Assembly: GCF_036226525.1 (NCBI RefSeq)
Contig: NZ_CP108487.1
Coordinates: 7,936,001-8,000,000 of the forward strand
DNA from: Kribbella sp. NBC_01245
Lineage (GTDB): Bacteria > Actinomycetota > Actinomycetes > Propionibacteriales > Kribbellaceae
Length of the DNA: 64,000 nucleotides
Direction of reading: 5' to 3'
Shown here: positions 7,120 to 15,714 of the stretch, piece after piece
Layout of the letters: every line of letters begins with the position of its first letter
Numbering within the stretch: position 1 is the first letter of the stretch
Position numbers and translations under genes: made by a program
The notes under the pieces: model-generated
What the model saw: the letters and a program-made list of their open reading frames with translations, nothing else
Told to the model about the DNA's origin: nothing
Database searches by the model: none

Positions 7120-8910
7120 ATGAAACGCTCGCGTCTGCTTGCCCTCGTCTCCGCCCTCGTGCTCGCGACCGCCGGCCTGATCGCCGGTGCCGCCCCGGCC
7201 CAGGCCGCGAACCTGCTCACCAACCCCGGCTTCGAGACCGGTTCACTGTCCGGCTGGTCCTGCTCCGGCGGTACCGGCTCGGTCGTGACCAGCCCGGTCC
7301 GTTCCGGCAGCCGTGCGCTGGCCGGTGCCGCGAGCAGTTCGGACCAGGCGTTGTGCACCCAGACCGTGTCCGTGCTGCCCAACACGGCGTACTCGCTGAC
7401 AGCCTGGGTCCGCGGCAACTACGTCTACCTCGGCGTCACGGGTGGTGCTTCGACGTGGACGCCCGGCGCCGCGTCGTACACGCAGCTCACCGTCAACTTC
7501 ACCACCGGAGCGAGTCAGACGACCGCCCAGGTCTTCCTGCACGGCTGGTACGGCCAGGGAACGTACTACGCCGACGACGTCAGCCTGGACGGCCCTGGCG
7601 GTAGCGACCCGCCTACCGGGGGAGTGCCGGGTGCACCGGCCAATCCCAGTGTCACCGGCACAACCGCTAACTCGATCTCCCTGTCCTGGACGGCTTCCAC
7701 TGGCACGGTGACGGGTTATCGCGTCTACGAAGGCTCGCAGGTGGTCAAGACCGTTACCGGCACCTCGACGGCGATCGACGGCCTCAGCGCCTGTACGTCG
7801 CACTCGTACGCAGTCGCGGCGTACAACGCGAATGGAGAGTCGGCGAAGTCCGCAACCGTCTCAGGTACGACAACCGGTTGTGCCAACACCGGCCTGCCCA
7901 AGCACGCGCTGATCGGCTACCTGCACGCGAGTTTCGCCAACGGCTCGGGCTATATCCGGATGGCCGACGTGCCTTCGCAGTGGAACATCATCAACCTGTC
8001 CTTCGGCGAACCGACCTCGGTCACCTCCGGCGATATCCGCTTCAACCGATGCCCGGTCGCGGAATGCCCGAACGTGGAGAGCGAGGCGGAGTTCATCTCG
8101 GCGATCCGGGCCAAACAAGCCGCCGGTAAGAAGGTGCTGATCTCCATCGGCGGCCAGAACGGCCAGGTCCAGCTCACCACCACGGCCGCGCGGGATGCCT
8201 TCGTCAGCTCGGTCAGCGCGATCATCGACCGCTACGGGCTGAACGGTCTGGACATCGATTTCGAGGGCCACTCGCTTTACTTCAACTCGGGTGACACCGA
8301 CTTCCGCAACCCGACCACCCCGGTCGTCGTCAACCTGATCTCCGCGCTGAAGAGCCTCAAGGCCAAGTACGGCGCCAACTTCGTGCTCACGATGGCGCCG
8401 GAGACGTTCTTCGTGCAGGTCGGCTACCAGTTCTACGGTGGTGCGGGTGGCGGGGACAACCGCACCGGCTCGTACTTGCCCGTCATCCACGCCATGCGCG
8501 ACGCGTTGACCGTGCTGCACGTGCAGGACTACAACTCGGGCCCGGTGATGGGCCTCGACGGGCAGTACCACAACATCGGCAACGCCGACTTCCACATCGC
8601 GATGACGGACATGATGAAGGCCGGTTTCCCCGTCGCTAATACCGGTCACACCTTCCCCGGCTTGCGGCAGGACCAGCTCGCGTTCGGACTTCCGGCGGCT
8701 ACTAGTGCCGGTAACGGCTATACGGCGCCGGCGGCCGTGCACCAGGCGCTGGACTGTCTGGCGAAGGGTACGAGCTGTGGCGGCTACACGCTTCGGGGAG
8801 GCGCGTCACCGTCGTTCCGGGGCCTGATGACCTGGTCGATCAACTGGGATCGCTACTACAACTGGGAGTTCCAGAACAGCCACGCGCCGTACCTCGCCTC
8901 CCTGCCCTGA
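7120..8910 (+). CDS. Secreted GH18 chitinase with N-terminal CBM and fibronectin III domain
   Basis: A 596-residue exoenzyme that cleaves beta-1,4-linked N-acetylglucosamine chains. A Sec signal peptide covers residues 1-29, ending AAPAQA. Then come a carbohydrate-binding jelly-roll module (NLLTNPGFETGSLSGW, about 31-165), a linker, a fibronectin III domain (about 175-262, from APANPSVTGT) and the GH18 TIM barrel to the end. The catalytic signature GLDIDFEG places the acid/base glutamate at about residue 382, and the late MTWSINWD strand is typical of the family. The ATG at 7120 has GGAAGG six bases upstream; an in-frame ATG at 7096 lacks a ribosome site. The stop codon lies inside a large terminator hairpin. 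Confidence 0.94.
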   Translation: MKRSRLLALVSALVLATAGLIAGAAPAQAANLLTNPGFETGSLSGWSCSGGTGSVVTSPVRSGSRALAGAASSSDQALCTQTVSVLPNTAYSLTAWVRGNYVYLGVTGGASTWTPGAASYTQLTVNFTTGASQTTAQVFLHGWYGQGTYYADDVSLDGPGGSDPPTGGVPGAPANPSVTGTTANSISLSWTASTGTVTGYRVYEGSQVVKTVTGTSTAIDGLSACTSHSYAVAAYNANGESAKSATVSGTTTGCANTGLPKHALIGYLHASFANGSGYIRMADVPSQWNIINLSFGEPTSVTSGDIRFNRCPVAECPNVESEAEFISAIRAKQAAGKKVLISIGGQNGQVQLTTTAARDAFVSSVSAIIDRYGLNGLDIDFEGHSLYFNSGDTDFRNPTTPVVVNLISALKSLKAKYGANFVLTMAPETFFVQVGYQFYGGAGGGDNRTGSYLPVIHAMRDALTVLHVQDYNSGPVMGLDGQYHNIGNADFHIAMTDMMKAGFPVANTGHTFPGLRQDQLAFGLPAATSAGNGYTAPAAVHQALDCLAKGTSCGGYTLRGGASPSFRGLMTWSINWDRYYNWEFQNSHAPYLASLP

Positions 8911-8973
8911 TAAGTGTCCCGAGGCCGGTGTGGCTTGAGGTAGGAGGCCACACGGGCCTCGGGACACTTATCA
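8908..8973. terminator. Very large hairpin terminator overlapping the chitinase stop codon
   Basis: The arm at 8908-8926, which begins with the TGA stop codon itself, is a perfect 19-base complement of 8955-8973. After one mismatched G pair the stem continues for seven more bases (GTGTGGC at 8928-8934 with GCCACAC at 8947-8953) around a 12-base loop. No long T-run follows, as is usual for actinomycete terminators. Confidence 0.8.
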
Positions 8974-9023
8974 GCTTGGCCTACCCGTACCTGGTTCTAG
9001 CCGGGCGTGGGTAAGAATGTGGG

Positions 9024-9310
9024 CTTGACGTCCTCCACCCACCTGAAGGTGGGGGATTTCACCCCACTACCCGGAGGTAGCGAGATGAGGTTCGCGGATC
9101 AATGCCGTGCCGGACTGCGCAAGAAGGCTCACCGCGCTGCCACGGCCCGTCCGGCCGCAGTAACCACAAGGTTTAACTGTCGTGCTGATGCCGGTCGCTT
9201 GGTTATCGCAGGCCAGCACCGCAAAACCTACCCGATGCCACCGACAAACCCTGAATGGAGGGACCGGCGTTTCCTCCCTGCCATGAAGGACGGGGCTTTC
9301 ACGCCGGACA
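9024..9310 (-). mobile_element. Decayed IS605/IS200-type element with both ends and a remnant of the tnpB 3' region
   Basis: Read on the minus strand, 9060-9024 is a typical right end of IS605-like elements: a CCC-rich block, the hairpin formed by CCCACCT and AGGTGGG (9038-9053) and GGAGGACGTCAAG. The other end (about 9307-9271) carries the matching left-end motif, GTGAAAGCCCCGTCCTTCA with an imperfect hairpin. Between them about 200 bases of the minus strand still encode a stretch resembling the tail of an actinobacterial TnpB (VLACDNQATG and a late REP-like segment), with no start, no zinc ribbon and no RuvC motifs. No TnpA gene remains. It is therefore a non-autonomous relic, sitting in the upstream region of the receiver-flavoprotein gene. 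Confidence 0.65.
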
Positions 9311-9314
9311 ATCG

Positions 9315-10978
9315 ATGACAGCGTCAACGGTCCGCCCGGTCATCCTGACGGTAGATGACGATCCAGGGGTCTCCAGGTCGATCGCCCGCGACCTCCGCAG
9401 GCAGTACGGCGAGCAGAACCGCATTGTGCGGGCCGAGGCGCCAGACCAGGCGCTGGAGGCTCTCCGCGAGCTCAAGTTGCGCGGGGAGCCAGTGGCCGTG
9501 CTGCTGGCCGACTACCGGATGCCGGGCATGTCGGGTATCGAGTTCCTGGAGCAGGCGATGGACCTGTTCCCGCGGGCACGACGGGTGCTGCTGACTGCGT
9601 ACGCCGACACGGACGCGGCGATCCAGGCGATCAACGTGGTCGACCTGGACCACTACCTGTTGAAGCCGTGGGATCCGCCGGAGGAGAAGCTCTACCCGGT
9701 CATCGACAATCTGCTGGACGCATGGCGGGCCAGTCCCGAGCGTCCGGCCGACGAGGTGCGGGTGATCGGTCACCGCTGGTCTGCCGCCTCCTACACCGCA
9801 CGGGACTTCCTGGCCCGCAATGCCGTTCCGTACCGCTGGTACCGGGTGGACGACGATGACGAGGGCTGCCGCCTCCTTGCCGCGGCAGGCGTCGACGGAA
9901 GCGATTTGCCCGTAGTGATCTGCCCAGACGGCACAGTGCTGGTTTCGCCGTCAGAGGGCGAGCTGGCGGCAAACGTCGGCCTATCCACCAACCCGGCCGA
10001 GGAGTTCTACGACCTCGTAGTGATCGGTGGTGGGCCTGCAGGTCTCGGTGCCGCGGTGTACGGCGCAAGCGAAGGCCTTCGCACGGTCCTGGTCGAACAA
10101 CTCGCCACAGGTGGTCAGGCCGGCCAGTCGAGCCGGATCGAGAACTACCTGGGCTTTCCGGATGGCGTCTCGGGTGCGCAGCTCACGGATCGGGCCCGTC
10201 GTCAGGCGGTCCGGTTCGGGGCGGAATTGCTGACCGCCCGCGAGGTGGTCGCGCTCGAATCCCTCGGGTCGGCGCGGCGGGTGCGGTTCTCCGACGGCAG
10301 CGAGCTCTCGGCACACGCGGTCATCCTCGCGACCGGCGTCGCCTACCGCACGCTGGAGGTGCCCGGGCTGGCCGAGATGGCCGGCCGTGGCGTCTTCTAC
10401 GGCGGCGGATCGACCGAGGCGCCGAGCTGTTCGGGTCAGGACGTCTACATCGTCGGCGGGGCCAACTCGGCCGGACAAGCCGCCGTCTACTTCTCCCGGC
10501 ACGCCCGCAAAGTGCATCTCCTGGTTCGCGGACCGGGGCTCGAGGCAACTATGTCGAGCTACCTGATCGAGCAGATCCGGGAGATTCCTGGGATCGAGGT
10601 GCACACTTGTACGGAGGTGATCAGCGGCAAGGGCGGTGACCACCTCGAGCGCCTGACTCTGCTGAACAACGCGACCGGGGAGTCCCGCGAGGTCAACGCC
10701 GAGTGGTTGTTCGTCTTCATCGGCGCGGCACCGCGAACCGACTGGCTGCCTGCCGATCTGTCTCGGGACCAGCGCGGCTTCGTGCTGACCGGCCCGGATC
10801 TGAACGGACGCCCGGCCGGCTGGTCCCTCGATCGCGAGCCGTACCACCTGGAGACGAGCCTGCCCGGGGTCTTCGCCGCCGGGGACGTCCGGGCCGAGTC
10901 GGTGAAGCGGGTCGCCTCGGCGGTCGGCGACGGCGCGATGGCGGTCACCCTGGTCCACCGATACCTGGAGATGCTCTG

Positions 10979-10979
<1 letters not shown>
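9315..10979 (+). CDS. Receiver domain fused to thioredoxin-reductase-like flavoprotein
   Basis: A 554-residue protein with three parts. Residues 1-130 are a two-component receiver: acidic pair D14/D15, phosphoacceptor D66 in LLADYRMPG, T94 and K117 are all present. Residues about 145-225 look like a degenerate glutaredoxin/thioredoxin fold without a CxxC. From about 232 it is a pyridine-nucleotide disulfide oxidoreductase: FAD motif VIGGGPAG at 236-243, ATGVAYR, the NAD(P)H motif IVGGANSAGQ, and a final AAGDV FAD motif. Where thioredoxin reductase has its redox CATC, this protein reads FYGGGSTEAPSC, so the active disulfide is missing. The stop shares one base with the next start, coupling it to a histidine kinase. 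The start at 9315 has only a weak ribosome site. Confidence 0.9.
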
Positions 10980-12427
<1,448 letters not shown>

Positions 12428-12440
12428 CGCCGGGCTTCGC

Positions 12441-13001
12441 GTGACCGACCCACCAGTCATTGGCGTGGTCGCCAGTGGTGCGGGCGGGGCTGAAGATTTG
12501 CGCGCAGGTCTGGTGGAACCGTTGCTCGCGAAGGGATGCCGAGTCGCCGTGACTCTCACCCCAACGGCCGCGCGATGGCTGGGCGAACTCGGGGAGATCG
12601 ACCGCCTGGCCGAACTCACTGGCCTGCCGGTGCGCTCAACGCCTCGCATGCCCGGCGAACCTCGCGAGCACCCGAAGGTCGACGTGTTCGCAGTTGCTCC
12701 CGCGACAGCCAACACGGTGGCCAAACTCGCCCTCGGCATCGCCGACAACCAGGCGCTCTCGCTCCTCTGCGAAGCCGTCGGTTCCACGCCGATGCTGGTC
12801 TTCCCGCGCGTGAACGCCGCCCACGCACGTCACCCGTCCTGGCCGTCACACCTGAAGTTGCTCCAGTCCGCAGGCGTCCACCTGGTCTACGGCGACGACG
12901 TCTGGCCTCTCTACGAACCACGCGACGCAGGCGACGTACGACCGCTGCTCTGGGCTGCCATCCTCACCGGCATCGAGCGCCTTCTTCATCCCTCGCGGTA
13001 A
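12441..13001 (+). CDS. Flavoprotein of the phosphopantothenoylcysteine decarboxylase type
   Basis: A 186-residue single-domain protein of the HFCD flavoprotein superfamily: a Rossmann-like start (PVIGVVASGAGGAEDLRAG), the central motif VFAVAPATANTVAKLALGIADN and the STPMLVFPRVN strand near the FMN site. It is shorter than Dfp and lacks the synthetase half, so it is not a CoA biosynthesis enzyme by itself. The start is GTG, 14 bases after the histidine kinase stop, so it may be the third gene of that operon. The reaction and substrate are unknown. Confidence 0.78.
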   Translation: MTDPPVIGVVASGAGGAEDLRAGLVEPLLAKGCRVAVTLTPTAARWLGELGEIDRLAELTGLPVRSTPRMPGEPREHPKVDVFAVAPATANTVAKLALGIADNQALSLLCEAVGSTPMLVFPRVNAAHARHPSWPSHLKLLQSAGVHLVYGDDVWPLYEPRDAGDVRPLLWAAILTGIERLLHPSR

Positions 13002-13014
13002 TCCCTCACGTTTG

Positions 13015-13065
13015 GTCACAAGGGCCCGATGAACGGCGACACGCCGCGTCACAAGGGCCCGATGA
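13015..13065. repeat. Two direct copies of an 18-bp element in a convergent intergenic gap
   Basis: GTCACAAGGGCCCGATGA occurs at 13015-13032 and again at 13048-13065. Each copy has the self-complementary core GGGCCC, and GGTCA/TGACC ends allow the copies to fold. They lie between the stops of the flavoprotein (+) and the isomerase (-), so a terminator role or a dispersed genomic repeat are both possible. Confidence 0.6.
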
Positions 13066-13076
13066 CCAGGTTTGAC

Positions 13077-13853
13077 TCAGGCGACGATTGCGCGGATGTG
13101 GGTTAGGGACTTGGGGGAGTCGGGGGTGGAGGGGCTGTATTCGAGGCCGAGGGGGCACTGGTAGCCGATGGTGGTCAAGGTGGCGATTTGCTGGCGCCAG
13201 TCGATGTGGCCCGAGCCGGGTTCGTGGCGGCCGGGATGGTCGGCGATCTGGACGTGGCCGATCAGGTCTGCGGCTCCCGAGAGCACCTCCGAAGGCGTCT
13301 CGCCCATGACGACTGAGTGGTAGAGGTCGTATAGCAGCTTGACGTTGGGCGAGTCGATCTCGGCCAGTAGTTCCAGGGCGAGCGGAGTCGAGTCCAGGAA
13401 GTTGCCGATGTGGTCGACCCGCGTGTTGAGCGGTTCGAGCACGAGGGTCACGCCCGCGGCCTCGGCGATCGGTGCGGCTGCTCGTAGCCCGGTGACGATC
13501 GCGCTCGTCTGTTCTGCGGCGGGGATCCCCGGGCGGGAGTCGCCGGACAGCACAACGAGGTTTGGCACACCAAGCCGGTTGGCAACTCGCACCGAGTCAC
13601 GAACACCGCTGAGGAACTCGTCGTGACGGCTCGGGTCAACGAGATGGCTCGTCGGCTCACTTACCATGGACGTGATTCGTAGGCCGAGTTCGCTGGTGAG
13701 TCGCTCGATGGAGTCGATGTTCTTGTTGCGCCACATCCAGAACTCGACCGCGTCGATACCGGCCGCCTTCACCGCCTTGAGTTGCTGCTCCGACATTGGG
13801 TCGCCGTGCTCGCGGAACAACATCTCTACACAGACAGACAGTTCGTACGCCAT
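13077..13853 (-). CDS. Hydroxypyruvate isomerase-like TIM-barrel (AP endonuclease 2 family)
   Basis: A 258-residue protein, the same length as E. coli Hyi. Metal-site and catalytic positions expected for this family are visible: E140 in LVLEPLNT, D176/H179 in LLYDLYH, the stretch HVQIADHPGRHEPGSGHIDW and E238 in GLEYSP. The family interconverts small ketoses and aldoses; Hyi converts hydroxypyruvate to tartronate semialdehyde. The start at MAYELSVCV has GAGAAGAG upstream; an in-frame ATG nine codons earlier is less likely. It lies 75 bases downstream of the kinase gene, so it is probably in the kinase-aldolase operon. The real substrate could be another C3-C6 ketose acid. Confidence 0.8.
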   Translation of the reverse strand: MAYELSVCVEMLFREHGDPMSEQQLKAVKAAGIDAVEFWMWRNKNIDSIERLTSELGLRITSMVSEPTSHLVDPSRHDEFLSGVRDSVRVANRLGVPNLVVLSGDSRPGIPAAEQTSAIVTGLRAAAPIAEAAGVTLVLEPLNTRVDHIGNFLDSTPLALELLAEIDSPNVKLLYDLYHSVVMGETPSEVLSGAADLIGHVQIADHPGRHEPGSGHIDWRQQIATLTTIGYQCPLGLEYSPSTPDSPKSLTHIRAIVA

Positions 13854-13928
13854 ACCGCTCTTCTCTCGTGGACGGTTCACCGCAGTCGCCGCGTGACGAT
13901 CATGCCTTGCTCAACGGCGCGGTGAGAT

Positions 13929-14978
13929 TTAGCGGAGGGTGGTGCCGGGGGTGTGGGGGGTTAGGTCTTGGCGGGTGGGGAGGGATTCCCAGTCGCCGTG
14001 GGCGGAGACGCAGAAGGCGCCGCAGGCGGTGGCTCGGGCTAGGCGGGCGGGGATGTCGAGGGCGTCGAGGGTGGCGCTTAGGTAGCCCGCTACGAAGGCG
14101 TCGCCGGCGCCGATGCTGTCGACTACCGTGACCGGGAGGGCGGGTTGGTGGATGGTGCCCGCCGAGGTGTGGGTCCACGCGCCGGCGCCGCCTGCGGTGA
14201 CGACGACTTCCGTCACGCCGGCTGCTAGGAGGGCCGGGACCGGGTCGGGCGCTGCGGTGAGGATGTCGAGTTCGTCGTCGGAGGCGAAGACCGTGGTGAG
14301 GTGGGGAAGTAGGGGCCGAAGGCAACTAGCCGCCCCGGCGCGGGACCACAGACGGCTGCGGTAGTTGACGTCCAGCGAGACCGGTACGCCCTCGGCAGCA
14401 GCAGCCTGTACGACGTACGCCGTTGCCTTGCGGGCGCGTTCGGATAACGCCGGGGTGATGCCGGTGACGTGCAGGAGGCGCGGCCGGGCTGCCGCCAAGG
14501 CCTTTGCGACATCGGCGACGGTCAGTTCCGAACCGGCCGAGCCGCGGCGGTGATAGCTCACCCGGGTGACGTCGTGCGCGGGTTGGTCGAACGCGATGAA
14601 ACCGGTGAACGAGGTGTCCGACAAGCGGGTCAGGCTTATGTCGACGCCTTCGGCGCGGAGCGTGCGTAGCACCAGTTGGCCGGGTTGGTCGTTGCCGACG
14701 GCACCTACCCAGCGGGGGTGATGGCCAAGCCGGGCAAGGCCGATCGCGACATTGCTCTCGGAGCCTGCGACGGATAGCGATGCCTCGCCGCCGAGTCGTA
14801 AGGCCTGGCGGGTGCGGATCGAGACCATCGCTTCGCCAAACGTCAGCACATCCGGAGCTGGCGCGCCACTGGCCGCGAGGCCAGCGGCGCCGGGCTCAGC
14901 AGCCGCGGGGTCAGCGGCGGCGGGGGCAGAGGTCGGGTCGTCCGACGTGGGGAGGTCGGAGTTCTCGGCGTCAGGCAT
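13929..14978 (-). CDS. kdgK: PfkB-family 2-keto-3-deoxy sugar-acid kinase
   Basis: A 349-residue ribokinase-fold kinase, predicted to phosphorylate 2-keto-3-deoxy-gluconate or -galactonate. Residues 1-35 are an alanine/proline-rich tail before the domain starts at PDVLTFGEAMVSI. The GGEASLSVAGSESNVAIGLARLG glycine-rich sugar site (described here by its first and last residues near 58-80), DVNYRSRLW, and the catalytic SIGAGDAFVAGYL near residue 290 are typical for KdgK. The start codon overlaps the end of the aldolase gene by eight bases, so the two are co-translated. Adjacent aldolase and the nearby dgoD support a sugar-acid role over a ribose or fructose kinase role. Confidence 0.87.
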   Translation of the reverse strand: MPDAENSDLPTSDDPTSAPAAADPAAAEPGAAGLAASGAPAPDVLTFGEAMVSIRTRQALRLGGEASLSVAGSESNVAIGLARLGHHPRWVGAVGNDQPGQLVLRTLRAEGVDISLTRLSDTSFTGFIAFDQPAHDVTRVSYHRRGSAGSELTVADVAKALAAARPRLLHVTGITPALSERARKATAYVVQAAAAEGVPVSLDVNYRSRLWSRAGAASCLRPLLPHLTTVFASDDELDILTAAPDPVPALLAAGVTEVVVTAGGAGAWTHTSAGTIHQPALPVTVVDSIGAGDAFVAGYLSATLDALDIPARLARATACGAFCVSAHGDWESLPTRQDLTPHTPGTTLR

Positions 14979-15594
14979 TTGCGACTGCCTTGAGGAATTC
15001 GTTGGCTCGGGCGGCTAGTGCGGTCTGGGAACCGCCTTGGCCGGCATCGCCTAGCAGGGGGGAGCCGATGCCGACGGCGAAGGCGCCGGCGCGGAGGTAC
15101 TCAGGGGCGGAGGTCGCGTCGATACCGCCGACGGCGATCAAAGGGGCCTTGGGCAACGGTGCGCGCAGCTCCTTGAGATAGCCGGGGCCGTACAGCTTGG
15201 CCGGGAAGATCTTCACCGCGAGCGCGCCGAGGTCCAGCGCGGTGATGACCTCGGTCGGGGTCAACGCGCCGCACAGCAGTGGCAGACCGAGCTCGATACT
15301 CCGCTGGGCACCACGCGTGATCGCCGGAGTGACGATGAACCCGACCCCGGCGGCGGCCACCTCGTCGGCCTGCTCCGGTGTCACCACCGTGCCCGCGCCG
15401 AGCAGCACCTCCGGGCCGAACTCCGCCCGCGCTTCTCGCAGAGCCTCGGCCGCGCCGGGCGTGGTCAGCGAGATCTCGAGCGCGGTCACGCCGGCCTCGA
15501 TCAACGTGCGCACGCTGGTGAGCGCGAGCTCGGCACTGTCCGCGCGGATGATCGCGAGCACCCGCCTCCGGGTGAGTTCCGCCAGTAGTTCCAT
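14971..15594 (-). CDS. eda: KDPG/KDPGal aldolase
   Basis: A 207-residue class I aldolase that splits 2-keto-3-deoxy-6-phospho-gluconate or -galactonate into pyruvate and glyceraldehyde 3-phosphate. The catalytic glutamate is E40 in TALEISLTT and the Schiff-base lysine is K128 in AVKIFPAKLYGP; LIAVGGIDA forms the phosphate site. The start MELLAELTRR was chosen for the strong GGAAGGAAG upstream. It is the first gene of a unit aldolase-kinase-isomerase and is divergent from the sialidase gene. With dgoD at 18469-19614 it can complete the De Ley-Doudoroff route, in which case dgoA would be the functional name; glucose-derived KDPG is the alternative substrate. Confidence 0.9.
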   Translation of the reverse strand: MELLAELTRRRVLAIIRADSAELALTSVRTLIEAGVTALEISLTTPGAAEALREARAEFGPEVLLGAGTVVTPEQADEVAAAGVGFIVTPAITRGAQRSIELGLPLLCGALTPTEVITALDLGALAVKIFPAKLYGPGYLKELRAPLPKAPLIAVGGIDATSAPEYLRAGAFAVGIGSPLLGDAGQGGSQTALAARANEFLKAVANA

Positions 15595-15648
15595 GTCGCT
15601 TCCTTCCCTGGACATCTCACACCGTAGTGCGGTCACGTTCCGTCGTGG

Positions 15649-15685
15649 TTAACTTACCGAGAGAGTTGATCTTCAGGTAACTAAG
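15649..15685. promoter_or_regulatory. Imperfect dyad in the aldolase/sialidase divergent region
   Basis: TTAACTTACC at 15649-15658 and GGTAACTAAG at 15676-15685 form an imperfect inverted repeat in an otherwise GC-rich 120-base gap between two divergent starts. The position suits an operator acting on both genes. Which regulator binds is not evident; the nearby GntR and the ROK protein are candidates. Confidence 0.4.
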
Positions 15686-15714
15686 TTCCGAACCGCCCGA
15701 ATCGGAAGGTCACC

